Below, piece after piece: positions 37,230 through 47,008 of a DNA stretch of 64,000 bases. Position numbers and translations under genes: made by a program. The DNA comes from DATCJA01 sp963734635. Lineage in GTDB: Bacteria; Acidobacteriota; Vicinamibacteria; Vicinamibacterales; UBA2999. The DNA lies in the NCBI GenBank assembly GCA_963734635.1, contig CAVTIA010000003.1, positions 124,001-188,000 of the forward strand, given 5' to 3'. Under the pieces are notes generated by a model that did not search any database, had not been told where the DNA came from, and was given only the letters and a program-made list of their open reading frames with translations. The stretch's first letter is position 1; the number at the start of each line of letters is the position of its first letter.

Positions 37230-40200
37230 CCTTCCGGCGTCTCATGATTGTCTTCGGCGTCCTCGTCGCGGCCGCCGTGCTGCTCGTCGTGCTTGTGCAT
37301 GCGCCGTTTTTCCGCGCGGCCGCACTTCGGTACGCCGTGAGGACGGTCGAGAAGCAATACGACCTTCATCTCGCTGCGAGCCGACTCGATTACAACCTGG
37401 CGGCGCTCCGTATCGGCCTGGCTGACCTCCGCGTGTCGGCGCTCCACTCGCGGGACGAGCCCTTCATCACCGCCGACTATCTGTCCGTCACGTTGCCATG
37501 GCGGGCCGTCCTCGGAGACGTCGCCTTCAACGACATTACCGTCACGAATGGCCGTGTCCTGGCTCGTCGAAGACCGGATGGGACATCCAACCTGCCGGCC
37601 GCGTCTGAAACGCAGGCAGGGGAGCCCCCGGCCCTTCGCGTGGAGCAACTGAACATTCCCCAGCTTGCGGTCGATGTCCGCGACGAGCAGGCAGCGATGT
37701 TCCTGTGGATGCCGTCGATTGCGCTTCGCCTCACGCCAGACGAGGGCTACGTGAAGCTCGGCGGCAGCGGCCAGTTCAACACCGAGACACAGATTACGGA
37801 CATTCCCGCGTTGACCGGAAACGTAACCTTCGACGGGCGCGCACTCCATCTCGAAAATCTGCAAGTGCGGGCAGACGAAGGATCGGCACGCCTCGACGGA
37901 TCGATCACGCTCCTCGCGCGCGAGCAGGCGGTGAATCTCACGGCGTCCGGCAGCCTCGATGCAACACGCGCTACGCGATGGGTCGTGACCAATGGCGATT
38001 TGCCACGCGGCGATCTGATGTTCGAGGCGCACGTCGCGGGAACATTCGACCAGCTGGATACGCAGCTGACCGTGACGTCTCAGCAATTTGCCTGGCAGGC
38101 GCTGACAACAACGGATTTCGTCGTTCGGGCGCACATCACACCGGCCGCCGCCGAGATCGACGAACTGCGCTTCGGGTTTGAGGGTGGCCGAGCATCGGCA
38201 GTCGGTCTCGTGCCCTTCAATTCCGATTCAACCGGACAATTGAAGGCGGCGTTGTTCAACGTCGACACAACCGCTGTAACGCGAGCGCTGGCACCTGAAG
38301 CGGCAACTGTGCTTCCTGCTGGACTGCTTTTCGGCGGAAATCAATGCATCAGGACCAGGCGTTGACGTCGCACGCTGGTCGGGGACTGCACGTCTATCGA
38401 TGTACAACGGGCGTAATGCTGCCGGACGGGTGGCAATCGGAGGGGATGCTGTCCTCAACGTTCAGGAGGGAAAGTGGCGATCTCGAAGGGCGCACCAACA
38501 CGGTGGCATTCTCGTGCCCGCGACGTTCGAGTTCCGCGGTGATCGCGGTAACGCAATCGAGGGAACGGTGCACATCGAACAAGCCGACATAGCCGGGATT
38601 GCGCTCGTAGCCGGTGTTGTCGACGTCAACGACGACATCATGCGGGGCGGCGACCTCGAGGCTGACATTCGCGTGTGCGGGCAGCCTCAACGATCCGAAG
38701 TCGACGGACGTGCCGCAATCCGTACGTTTCGGCGCTGCGCAGATAGACGCGCCACTCGTCCAAGCGGACTTCTCCGGACGGCCCCTGCAGCCTCAGCTCG
38801 AATTCCATGTCGAGGTCCGAAGCCATCGCCGTCGACCAGGCATTGCGCGACATCGAGGTCTCAGGCCGGCTGAGCGACACGCGACCCTTGTCGTCGATCA
38901 ACTGTCCGCCCGCCAGCCTTCGACGGCGGGTTTGCTGACCGCCAATGGCACCTACGAGCTCGGGCCCGCGCGCGTACACCGCGACGCTCGAGGGTATGCA
39001 GTGGCTGATCGCCGCGACGGAGGATCAGCCGTTTGCAGCCACGGTCGACGCGCGTTTCAGTGGGGAAGGCACCGTTGAAGCGCCACGAGGGACCGGCGCG
39101 GTTACGGTGCGGGACGCGATGTGGCGCGACATGGCCGTGGGCCCGCTCGATGCCTCCGTCGAGCTTGATGGCCAGATCGCTCATATTCAGGCCCAGGCAC
39201 CGGAATTTGCCACGAGCGCCAACGGTCGCGTTGAGATCCGGTCGCCCTACCACGCCAGCATTGACGCGAACGTCCAGGAGCTGGATCTGACGCGTGTCTT
39301 GAAGTACGTGAACGTTCCCACAACCGTCACAGGCACAACGACCTTGACGCTTCACGCCGAATTGCCGCTCGAGGCGTGGCGAACCGGCGCTGCGACCGTC
39401 GATGTTGCGTCGCTGAAAGCCACTGCGGGCGACCTCCCGGTGGAGTTGGCGGGTCCCGCGCGTGTGCGCTACGAGGACGAGCGCGCTCACATCGATCGGC
39501 TCGACGTCGTTGCGGGTGCTCTCGCCGTGTCGGCGTCCGGATCCCTCCCGGTGTTCGAGCCCGCGCCTGACCAGCCTGCGGCGTTGATGACCGTGACAGG
39601 AAATGTGGACGACGTGGTGCGCACGGCGGCCGCGCTGGGACTGACCGAGCTGCCGGTGACCGGAGGCGACGGTCCGGTTGCACTTCTCTCACGTGTCACA
39701 GGAACCGTTCAGCAGCCTGTTGTATCTGCCGATTTGGAGGTTGGCCCGGCGTCGGTCGCGCTGGAGAACGCCCCCGCGGTGACTGGACTGACGGTTCGGG
39801 CCCACGCTGAAAATGGGTGGGTTGAGCTGCGCGAGGGCTCTGCAGAGTACGAAGGCGGACAGCTATCGGCCACTGGCAAGGCCCCACTGTCGATGTTCAA
39901 CGACCGGCTGGCGGTGGTCGGCGGTGGTGTTGTGGGCGCGCCGGGCGGCGACCTCGCTGTAGTCAAGGCGCGCGCAACCAATCTCACGCCGGCAGTCCTC
40001 GCGCCGTTTATGGACAGAGGCGCGCTCGATGAGTTGTCGGGGACGATTGACGCCACACTCGAAGCGGCGTCGCCGACGCTGGAACTCGCGGACCTTACGG
40101 GTGAGCTGCGGATCGACCGCTTCGACGTTCGTGTCGCAGAGTTGCCTCTCACTCAAAGCATACCCACTCGCATCGTCGCTCGCGACGGTGTCGCCCGCGT

Positions 40201-43200
40201 GGAAGCGTGGGAATGGATCGGGCAGGGCAGCACGTTGACGGTTCGCGGCCAGGTGGGCTTGGAGGATCGGCAGGCCGCCCTCATGGCTGACGGAACGCTG
40301 GACCTGCGGCTGTTGACGCCGTTCGTGCGCGGCGCCGGTATGACAACGGCCGGCAGGCTCGAGCCACACCTCTCGATCACGGGCTCGCTCGAGAGTCCGC
40401 GCGTCGATGGTGACGTGGTGGTGACAGACGGGGAGCTGCGGCTGGCCGACCCCCGGGTGATCGTGTCGGACCTCTCGGTTCGAACAGTGCTGACCGGAAC
40501 GACCGCGCGGATTACCGAACTGACCGGATCAGCGAATGGTGGAGCGGTCACCGGTGGCGGCACTGTGGAGTACGCCTCGGATCAGGGACTGCAGGCTCAG
40601 CTGTCGACCGGTATTCGCGGCATGGCGGTCGAGTATCCCGAGGGACTGCGCAGCGAGCTCGACGCCGACCTGAATTTCACGTTCCGAGCTCCGCCCGCCG
40701 CCTCCAGCGATGCGGTCTCGGGTAAGTTGTCGGGCACCGTCACGGTGCTTCGCGGCGCGTACCGCGAGCCGATGGCCGTCATGACGCAGCTGCTCGCGAC
40801 GTTGCGCGCGCAGCAACTGGCGGCAGACGCCGAGTCGTCGCCCTTCCTCGACGCGCTGGCGCTCGACATACGCGTGATCACCGACGAGGACATCCTTGTT
40901 GACAACAACTACGGGCGGCTTCAGCTGGGAGCGGACCTGCGTCTCATCGGTACGGCGCAGACGCCCGGGATGTCGGGACGCGCGGAGCTGCGCGAGGGCG
41001 GCCAGCTATTCGTGGGGCGCAACGTGTACGCCGTCGACTCCGGCACGATTGATTTCTCCAACCCGGTTGCAATCGAGCCTGTTGTGAATGTCCGGGCGAC
41101 AACCAGAGCCGGCGGTGAAGACATCGAGGTCACGATTACGGGACCGGCAGAAAGCCCCAGCGTTGCTCTACGCTCGACTTCGGCCCCGGAGCTCGGTCAG
41201 GCGGAGGTGGCTTCGCTGCTTCTCACGGGGCGCCCTCTTGAAAATCTCGCGCCTGACGACGCGGCATTCATCGGTACTCAGGTTCTGGGCAACTTCTCCG
41301 GTGAGGTGCTGGGATTTGCCAGTCGCGCCGTTGGCCTCGACACCATCAGGCTTGGCGGCGTCGAAAATCAGACGTTACGACGCGATCCGACCGAAATAGC
41401 CACCACCAAGGAGGACCCCACCAACAGGCTGACCTTCGGCAAGAGTATCGCGCCAAACCTCGACCTGACGTTTTCGCAGAGTCTGCGCGACAGCGACGCG
41501 CAAACGTGGATTATCAATTACCTTCCGCTCCGAGGTCTTGATGTACGCGTCGTATCGGACGACGCGGACTTGCGGTCCTATGGACTGCGGCATGACATCG
41601 CGTTCGGTACGAAAGCGCCTGCCATCGAGGCACGTCCGCCCGAGCGGCCGACGTTGCGGGTCGCGACCGTGGACGTATCGGGAGATCTCGCACTGCCTGA
41701 GACGCGCGTGCGCGCGACACTTCGGCTGCGTCCCGGAGAGACATTTGACTTTGCCGAGTGGCAGACCGATCGGGATCGACTGGAGAGCCTGTATCGAAGC
41801 GAGGGCTACTTTACTGCGCGCGTCATGGCACGGCGAATGGAACGGGGCGAGAGCATTGCGATCGCATATGAGATCGCTGCGGGTCCGCGAACCGTGATCG
41901 CGGTGACGGGCATCGATCTGGGTTCCGCGCTCCGGTCGCGGCTCGAGACCGCCTGGTTCGAGTCCGTGTTCGATGAATTTCTGATAGATGAGGCGACGCA
42001 GGCCGTACGCGAGGATCTGGCGAGCCGGGGCTACCTGCAGCCGACCATCAAAGCGAGTATCCGCAACGAAGGCAGCGTGAAGACGCTCGACATAGTCGTC
42101 GAGCCCGGGCCCCGCAGCACACGGACGATGGTACGCATCGAAGGGGTGCCCGAGCCTCTGGCGGATGAAATCGCTACCGATCTCGACACACGTGACTTGG
42201 ACGAGCAGGCGATATCGAATCCAGAGGCTGTGGCGCGCGAAGTCGAAGCCTACCTTCGCCGCCGTGGCTACGTGCGCGTGCAGGTCGCAACCGGAATGCC
42301 GTTGTTTATCGAGGCAACAGCCACGCTGCCCGTCAATGTCGATCCGGGACCGCTGTTTACGATCGCCAGCGTGGAATTGGAAGGCGCACCCGAAATTCCA
42401 GAGGACCAGCTGCGTGAGGCCCTCGCGCTCGACCAGGACATGCCTTACGACCTTGATGCGGTGGAGGCAGCCCGGAATCGGCTGGTGGCGACTCTTCGTC
42501 GCGAAGGGTTCGCTGCGGCCACGGTCACCGTTCGAGCGAACGTCGATATCGAGCAGCCACAGATCCCCGTCACGTTTGTTATCGGACACGGTCCTCGACA
42601 GGTTCTCAGCGACATCGTCATTGTCGGGAACCGCGGCATCGATTCGGACGTGATCCTTCGCGCCCTCGATCTGTCGGTCGACGAACCACTCAGGTCAGAA
42701 GAAGTGCTGCAGGCGCGGACGCGCGTTTTCGAAACGGGCTTGTTCCGTCGAATCGACATCACGTCGGAACCGGGGGAGTCGACCCGGGACGACGTGACGC
42801 CGATGCGCATTCGTGTGACGGTGGAAGAGTGGCCCGCGGTCCGCTTGCGCTATGGCTTCGTCGTTGCGGAAGAGCGCCCGGAGGATAACCCGACCGGCCG
42901 AGAGCTGGCACCCGGGTTTTCCGCGGACCTTACCCGACGCACGCTGTTCGGGCGGGCGATCACGATTGGGACAGCGCTCGGGTTGCAACGCCGCGAGCAG
43001 GGCGGCCGCGTTTTCGGGAATGCGCCAACATTCCTGGGTTGGCCGATCGAGTCGTCGTTGGTCGCCGAACGATCACGCCAGGAAATTCAGGCCACCTCAC
43101 TCGTGATGAACCAGACCAGCGTTACCTGGGAGCAGCGAGCGCGCGTCGCCACGCATCTGGGTCTGTCGTATTCGTACTCGTTCGAGAGGAATCACACGTT

Positions 43201-43864
43201 CGACACCCGAAGCCTCGAGGACAACCCGCTGGCGTTCGACATCAAGCTCAACACCACCCGCTGGAACACCGCGGGGGCCTGGGACACCCGCGACGACCCG
43301 TTGGACAGCACGAATGGGATGCTCGTCTCGTCGAGTTTCGACTACGGACGCGTCGGGACTCCAGCTGAGGCTGCGCTATCCAGTGACACGTTCGTTCGCG
43401 AGCTTGTCCAGGCGTACTACTTCCGCGCGTGGCGCAGCGTCGTGCTTGCGTCGGCCGCACGCTGGGGACTCATGGTCCCCTTAGGTGGTAGCGATGTGTT
43501 CCGGCAGGAGATGTTCTTTGCCGGAGGATCGCGCACGGTCCGCGGCGTGCCGGAAAACAGCCTCGGCCCGCGCAGCATCTTCGACCCAGGCGAACCGGCC
43601 GGCGGACAGACGATGATCGTGCTCAACCAGGAAATGCGGATGCCGATCTACCGGTGGGTGGGCGGAGTGACGTTTATCGATGCGGGCAATGTCTTTGCGA
43701 AACCCAGCGACGCCAGCCTGCGGGATTTGGTGGGATCGATCGGGTTTGGTCTTCGTGTGAGTACGCCGTTCGCCCTGCTGCGTGTGGACTACGGCAAGGT
43801 CATATGGGGTATGCCGGAACCGGGCTCAGGAAGATGGACGTTCGGGATCGGGCAAATCTTCTGA
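37214..43864 (+). CDS. TamB-TamA/BamA fusion: giant outer-membrane assembly protein, frameshifted in one stretch
   Basis: About 2216 residues. ATG 37214 leads a single membrane anchor (LMIVFGVLVAAAVLLVVLVHAPFF), then an AsmA/TamB-like start (YAVRTVEKQYDLHLAASRLDYNL, VEQLNIPQLAVDVRD). 38335-38945 contains about four or more frame changes, with beta-repeat coding preserved. From 38945 to 43864 the frame is clean for 1639 codons. It covers TamB beta-repeats and the conserved C-terminal domain (EVASLLLTGRPLENL, TNRLTFGKSIAPNLDLTFSQS, WIINYLPLRGLDVRVV) to about 41620. POTRA-like repeats follow from 41640 (RVATVDVSGDLALPETRVRA, VLSDIVIVGNRGIDSDVILRALDL) and a BamA/TamA barrel from about 42840, with VRGVPENS and the final FGIGQIF. 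TamB normally bridges the periplasm and docks on TamA; here both are one chain. Confidence 0.85.
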
Positions 43865-43894
43865 CGTATGTCAAGACCGCACCATCTCTTCGAA

Positions 43895-43982
43895 CGTAGG
43901 GCGGGCCTCGGCCCGCCTGTCTTCGACATTGCCAGGGCAACCCGCGCGTCAGCGGGCGCGGCGTGAAGCCGCGCCCTACGTG
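43895..43982. repeat. REP-like hairpin group of a third type
   Basis: CGTAGGGCGGGCCTCGGCCCGCC at the left (43895-43918), a small CCCGCGCGTCAGCGGG hairpin in the middle, and GGCGCGGCGTGAAGCCGCGCC followed by CTACG at the right (to 43981). The CGTAG...CTACG edges match the other hairpin families. Located between convergent genes. Confidence 0.75.
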
Positions 43983-43999
43983 AGTGAGCGCTTCGGTCT

Positions 44000-44590
44000 T
44001 TAACGTCCGCGAACCGTGCGCATGATCGACATCACTTCCGGCCGCTCGGGCGCCTCGGGCGCCAGCTGGAGAAACCGCTCGAAGGCGTTTGCCATGCGCG
44101 CGGGCCGGCCCGCTCGATAGGCCATCAGTCCGCCGTAGTAGTGGGCGTACGCCATACTCGAGTTCAGCTCCGCTGCTCGGTCGAATGCATCGGCCGCACC
44201 CGCCCAGTCTTCGCGCTTGGCAAGCACGAGTCCGAGTTGAAAATGCGCTTCGGCAAGGTTGCCGGCAACGGCGACGGCCTGGCGCGCTGATTCCGCCGCG
44301 GCGTCAATTTGCCCATCCAGCAACTGCTGTCCGGACATCCCGATGAAATGCCACGGATCGTCTTCTCCGCGCGCCGCGAGCTGTCCGTACGACTCGCGCG
44401 CCTGATCGCTGGCGCCGAGTTTCTGATGACTCTGCGCCGCGGTGTACACGACGGCCGGTGCTGCCCCGTCGTTGGACCGCTCGACCACCTGCTGATAACG
44501 GCCCGCTTCGTACATCTTGCGAACCTCGGCCGCGTCTTGCGCCAGCGCAAGAGTGGGAAGCAGGAGAAATACGAAAACGGCTGCTCTCAT
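44000..44590 (-). CDS. Exported TPR-repeat protein
   Basis: A 196-residue protein; ATG 44590 is chosen because a signal peptide (AAVFVFLLLPTLALAQ) starts there. The mature part is helical with tetratricopeptide-like repeats: EVRKMYEAGRYQQVVERS, AVVYTAAQSHQKLGASDQARESYGQLA, AEAHFQLGLVLAKREDWAGAADAFDRAAELN, AYAHYYGGLMAYRAGRPARMANAFERFLQLAPEAPE. Likely a periplasmic scaffold for protein-protein contact. No partner is evident; it converges with the TamB-TamA fusion across a hairpin cluster. Confidence 0.8.
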   Translation of the reverse strand: MRAAVFVFLLLPTLALAQDAAEVRKMYEAGRYQQVVERSNDGAAPAVVYTAAQSHQKLGASDQARESYGQLAARGEDDPWHFIGMSGQQLLDGQIDAAAESARQAVAVAGNLAEAHFQLGLVLAKREDWAGAADAFDRAAELNSSMAYAHYYGGLMAYRAGRPARMANAFERFLQLAPEAPERPEVMSIMRTVRGR

Positions 44591-45086
44591 GACGTTTCCC
44601 GCCTCTCTTAACCCGGCAACAGCCCGGCGTCGGGCGCCGGGACACTGCCGAGTTGATTCTATGGCACGGCCTGCGCTTATCGTGCCAACTATGACCCGGT
44701 TCGAAATCCACTGCCGAGCGGGAAAATCTCGCCATTTCGGCCCGGTTGTCTGGATTTCGTACCGTAGCGGAAGAAACGTCCGGTAAAGAGGTCGTGGCAA
44801 TCGGGAAACGATTGGACACGCCGGCTCTTTGACGGTGATTTCTACCGGTCACCGCGGGGCTCGGCCGGACGCCCACTCACAAGCCTCGTGTTCGTGCAGT
44901 CGCGCGACGGCAACACACCTCTATCTGACGCGTCGCCGGTTGCTGGCGGCGAACCGCACACGCCGCTCTATGAAGGTCCACGCCTGGCACTATCGCGGGT
45001 GATTGCCAAGGCAGGCCATGGCACAGAGGCTGGAGTTCGTTTCGAGCACTTCCTCGTTCCGCGCGTACCGGTATAGCATCCCCGCG
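44591..45086. other. About 500 bp without a convincing gene
   Basis: Both strands carry only short GC-shadow reading frames. Visible elements are a CCCGGCGTCGGGCGCCGGG hairpin near 44628 and a sigma-54-like motif with an inverted repeat at 44662-44686. An ATG at 45018 is in frame with the following gene and could extend it by 23 residues. Confidence 0.4.
44662..44677 (+). promoter_or_regulatory. Possible sigma-54 -24/-12 element
   Basis: TGGCACG, four bases, then GCGCT. The -24 GG and -12 GC have the expected spacing, but the usual TT before GC is GC here. An inverted repeat GGCACG...CGTGCC (44663-44686) overlaps it. It points toward the two small membrane proteins at 45087 and 45639. Confidence 0.25.
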
Positions 45087-45557
45087 GTGCTCGACCCGTT
45101 CTTCATCTGGCTGGAATCGACGGCGTTCAGCGTCTGGATGCGCGAATCGCCGTCGCTCTTCGCGTTTCCCCTGATTCTGGCGGCGCACACGATTGGTCTG
45201 GGCCTGCTGGCCGGAGTCGACGTCGCCCACGATCTCCGCATCCTCGGCGCCGCTCCCAAAATTCCGACCGAGTTCGACCGCTATCTTCGGATCATGTGGT
45301 TCGGCCTCGCGCTGAATGCGGCGTCGGGCATCGCCCTTCTGATCGGGTATCCGACGAAAGCGCTGACCAATCCGGTCTTTTATCTGAAACTTGGCCTGAT
45401 CGCCGTCGCGCTCGTGCTGGTAAACGTGATTCGACGCAGGCAGCAGTCGTACGCCCCCAGGCTGCTCGCCGCGATCTCGCTCCTGTGCTGGGCCGGTGCG
45501 ATTGTGGCCGGGCGTCTGCTCGCGTACACGTATACGCGCCTCGATGCGACATCGTGA
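45087..45557 (+). CDS. Small four-helix membrane protein (DUF6644-like)
   Basis: A 156-residue integral membrane protein. GTG 45087 is preferred because VLDPFFIWLEST then aligns with the start of its paralogue at 45639 (MMGPFQYWFEQT); ATG 45018 is the alternative. Helices: SLFAFPLILAAHTIGLGLLAGVDVAHDLRIL, YLRIMWFGLALNAASGIALLIGY, PVFYLKLGLIAVALVLVNV, LLAAISLLCWAGAIVAGRLLAYT. The conserved H-x-x-G-x-x-x-x-x-G...D-L-R-x-L-G pattern is shared with the paralogue. Function unknown. Confidence 0.65.
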   Translation: MLDPFFIWLESTAFSVWMRESPSLFAFPLILAAHTIGLGLLAGVDVAHDLRILGAAPKIPTEFDRYLRIMWFGLALNAASGIALLIGYPTKALTNPVFYLKLGLIAVALVLVNVIRRRQQSYAPRLLAAISLLCWAGAIVAGRLLAYTYTRLDATS

Positions 45558-45564
45558 ATGCGCG

Positions 45565-45632
45565 TGGCGGGTCCGAAAGGACCCGCCCTACGTACGCGAC
45601 GTGGGTAGGCTGGGTCCTTTTGGACCCGGCGT
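45565..45632. repeat. Two REP-like GGGTCC hairpins
   Basis: 45566-45590 has GGCGGGTCCGAAAGGACCCGCC followed by CTACG. 45603-45632 has CTGGGTCCTTTTGGACCCGG preceded by GTAGG. They lie in opposite orientations between the two paralogous membrane-protein genes; the same type occurs at 18511. Confidence 0.8.
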
Positions 45633-45638
45633 GAGTGA

Positions 45639-46190
45639 ATGATGGGCCCATTTCAATACTGGTTCGAGCAGACGGTCTCACAGGTGACGCCCGTCCGCCT
45701 GTTCATGCAGACGACCTGGGGATGGCCGGCAACGGAGAGCGTGCATTTCATCGGCCTGACGCTGCTGTTCGGATCGATCGCGATATGGGACCTTCGGCTG
45801 CTCGGGCTCGGTCGCGGCGTACCTATCTCGGCGTTTCACCGGCTGATCCCTTTTGCGGTCGCGGGCTTCGCGATCAATGTCGTTACCGGCTCGATGTTCG
45901 TGATGGCGGAGGCCAACCAGTACGTCTACAACCCCGCATTTCAATTCAAGCTGGTGTTTCTTGCACTGGCCGGGCTGAACGTCCTGATCTTCTATGTGAC
46001 GATGTTTCGGCGCGTCGCGACGCTGGGTGCTGAAGCCGCACCGCCAGCCCTGGCAAGGTTGAATGGAGCGCTCTCGCTCGGGTTCTGGATGGCGGTGATC
46101 ATCTGCGGCCGGCTGATCACGTTCTACCGTCCCACGCGGTGCTTGCCTGGACAGACGATCGCCTTCGTGGCCGACTGCATCATCAGGTAG
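45639..46190 (+). CDS. Small four-helix membrane protein (DUF6644-like)
   Basis: A 183-residue paralogue of the preceding gene: FQYWFEQTVSQV, WPATESVHFIGLTLLFGSIAIWDLRLLG, LIPFAVAGFAINVVTGSMFVMAE, PAFQFKLVFLALAGLNVLIFYV, GALSLGFWMAVIICGRLITFYRP. The core ends at FYRP as expected for the group; the last 20 residues (TRCLPGQTIAFVADCIIR) look unrelated and may be new sequence after a deletion. Function unknown; such pairs often lie beside redox or metal genes, here bacterioferritin. Confidence 0.65.
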   Translation: MMGPFQYWFEQTVSQVTPVRLFMQTTWGWPATESVHFIGLTLLFGSIAIWDLRLLGLGRGVPISAFHRLIPFAVAGFAINVVTGSMFVMAEANQYVYNPAFQFKLVFLALAGLNVLIFYVTMFRRVATLGAEAAPPALARLNGALSLGFWMAVIICGRLITFYRPTRCLPGQTIAFVADCIIR

Positions 46191-46204
46191 GCGGAGGCGG
46201 TTCG

Positions 46205-46261
46205 CGCCGACACCATCATCCCTGTGGCGCCCAGCGGTCGAATCGGGATGTCGCCGGCCAT
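46205..46261 (-). pseudogene. Possible N-terminal remnant of an aldo/keto reductase
   Basis: On the minus strand ATG 46261 reads MAGDIPIRPLGATGMMVSA, which resembles the first strand of aldo/keto reductases (RPLGxTGxxVS). The similarity stops after 19 residues. The region also serves as the upstream DNA of bacterioferritin. This could be chance. Confidence 0.25.
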
Positions 46262-46312
46262 GTCGTTCTCGATCGAGATCGGGCGCACTGTGTCAGGACT
46301 TCGGAACGCCTT

Positions 46313-46388
46313 GAGACTGAGTCTCGGATGCAATGTCCGCTCCCATTGTGCGTTTTGCTTGATTGAGCGGCGGGCGCACACGTACGAT
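46313..46388 (+). promoter_or_regulatory. Candidate bfr promoter with upstream palindrome
   Basis: TTGATT (46359-46364), an 18-bp spacer and TACGAT (46383-46388) give a plausible promoter 40 bp before the bfr start. A perfect palindrome GAGACT-G-AGTCTC lies at 46313-46325, 33 bp before the -35, where a regulator could bind. Confidence 0.4.
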
Positions 46389-46427
46389 GACGACATGCGC
46401 GGTCCGGCGATCGCGCAAGGAGGTTGC

Positions 46428-46904
46428 ATGCGCGGCAACGACAAGGTGATAGCTGAGCTCAACGAGGCGCTCCGCGAGGAGCTCACGGCGATCAACCAGT
46501 ACTTCATACACGCGGAGATGTGTCACAACTGGGGGTATCACCGGCTCGGCTCGTACATCCGTAAGCAGGCGATCGACGAGATGAAGCACGCCGAAGTGCT
46601 GATCGAGCGGATCCTGTTTCTCGACGGGACGCCCAAGATGGAGTACCTCGAGCTGAACGTCGGTCAGAATGTGCGCGGCCAGATCGAGGCCGACTACAAG
46701 CTCGAAGTGAACGCCGTTGCGATGTACAACAAGGCTATTCAAGTCGCGCGCAACGAAGGCGACGATCAGTCGCGGGAGCTGTTCTCAAAGCTCCTCAAGG
46801 ACGAGGAAGAGCACGTGGACTGGCTCGAGGCGCAGCTCCACATGATTCAGGAGATGGGCTACGAGCGGTACCTCTCCCTCCAGGCCGAAGGGCAGAACGA
46901 ATAA
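46428..46904 (+). CDS. bfr: Bacterioferritin
   Basis: 158 residues, the standard length. Oxidises Fe(II) at a di-iron centre and stores ferric mineral in a 24-subunit shell. AAGGAGG lies 4 bp before ATG 46428. The ferroxidase ligands are visible: glutamate in LREELTAINQYF, EMKHAE (Glu and His), QIEADYKLE and DEEEHVDW (Glu and His). The methionine in DEMKHAE matches Met52, the haem ligand at the subunit interface of true bacterioferritins. An upstream GAGACTGAGTCTC palindrome could be an operator. Convergent with osmC, giving an iron/peroxide pair. Confidence 0.95.
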   Translation: MRGNDKVIAELNEALREELTAINQYFIHAEMCHNWGYHRLGSYIRKQAIDEMKHAEVLIERILFLDGTPKMEYLELNVGQNVRGQIEADYKLEVNAVAMYNKAIQVARNEGDDQSRELFSKLLKDEEEHVDWLEAQLHMIQEMGYERYLSLQAEGQNE

Positions 46905-46906
46905 AC

Positions 46907-47005
46907 CAAGTCACAAGTCACAAGGCTCAAGTCACAAGTCAGAAGTCACAATCCTTTGTGACGGGCGATTTGTGACTTGTGCCTTGTGACCTGTGCCTTG
47001 TGACT
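46907..47005. repeat. Inverted pair of 7-bp-period tandem arrays between bfr and osmC
   Basis: Left arm 46907-46948: six contiguous heptads, mostly CAAGTCA (also CAAGGCT and GAAGTCA). Right arm 46971-47005: five heptads, TGTGACT, TGTGCCT, TGTGACC, TGTGCCT, TGTGACT. The right arm is the left word in inverse orientation, so a stem of about 40 bp with mismatches can form. It could terminate both convergent genes. Confidence 0.9.
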
Positions 47006-47008
47006 TGA

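Noticed and set aside
41375..42589. Open frame of 404 codons on the minus strand
   Set aside because: Antisense to the TamB-TamA junction, which has clear domain sequence on the plus strand.
46907..47005. Repeat array as a possible CRISPR
   Set aside because: Units are 7 bp and contiguous without spacers, and no cas genes are present.
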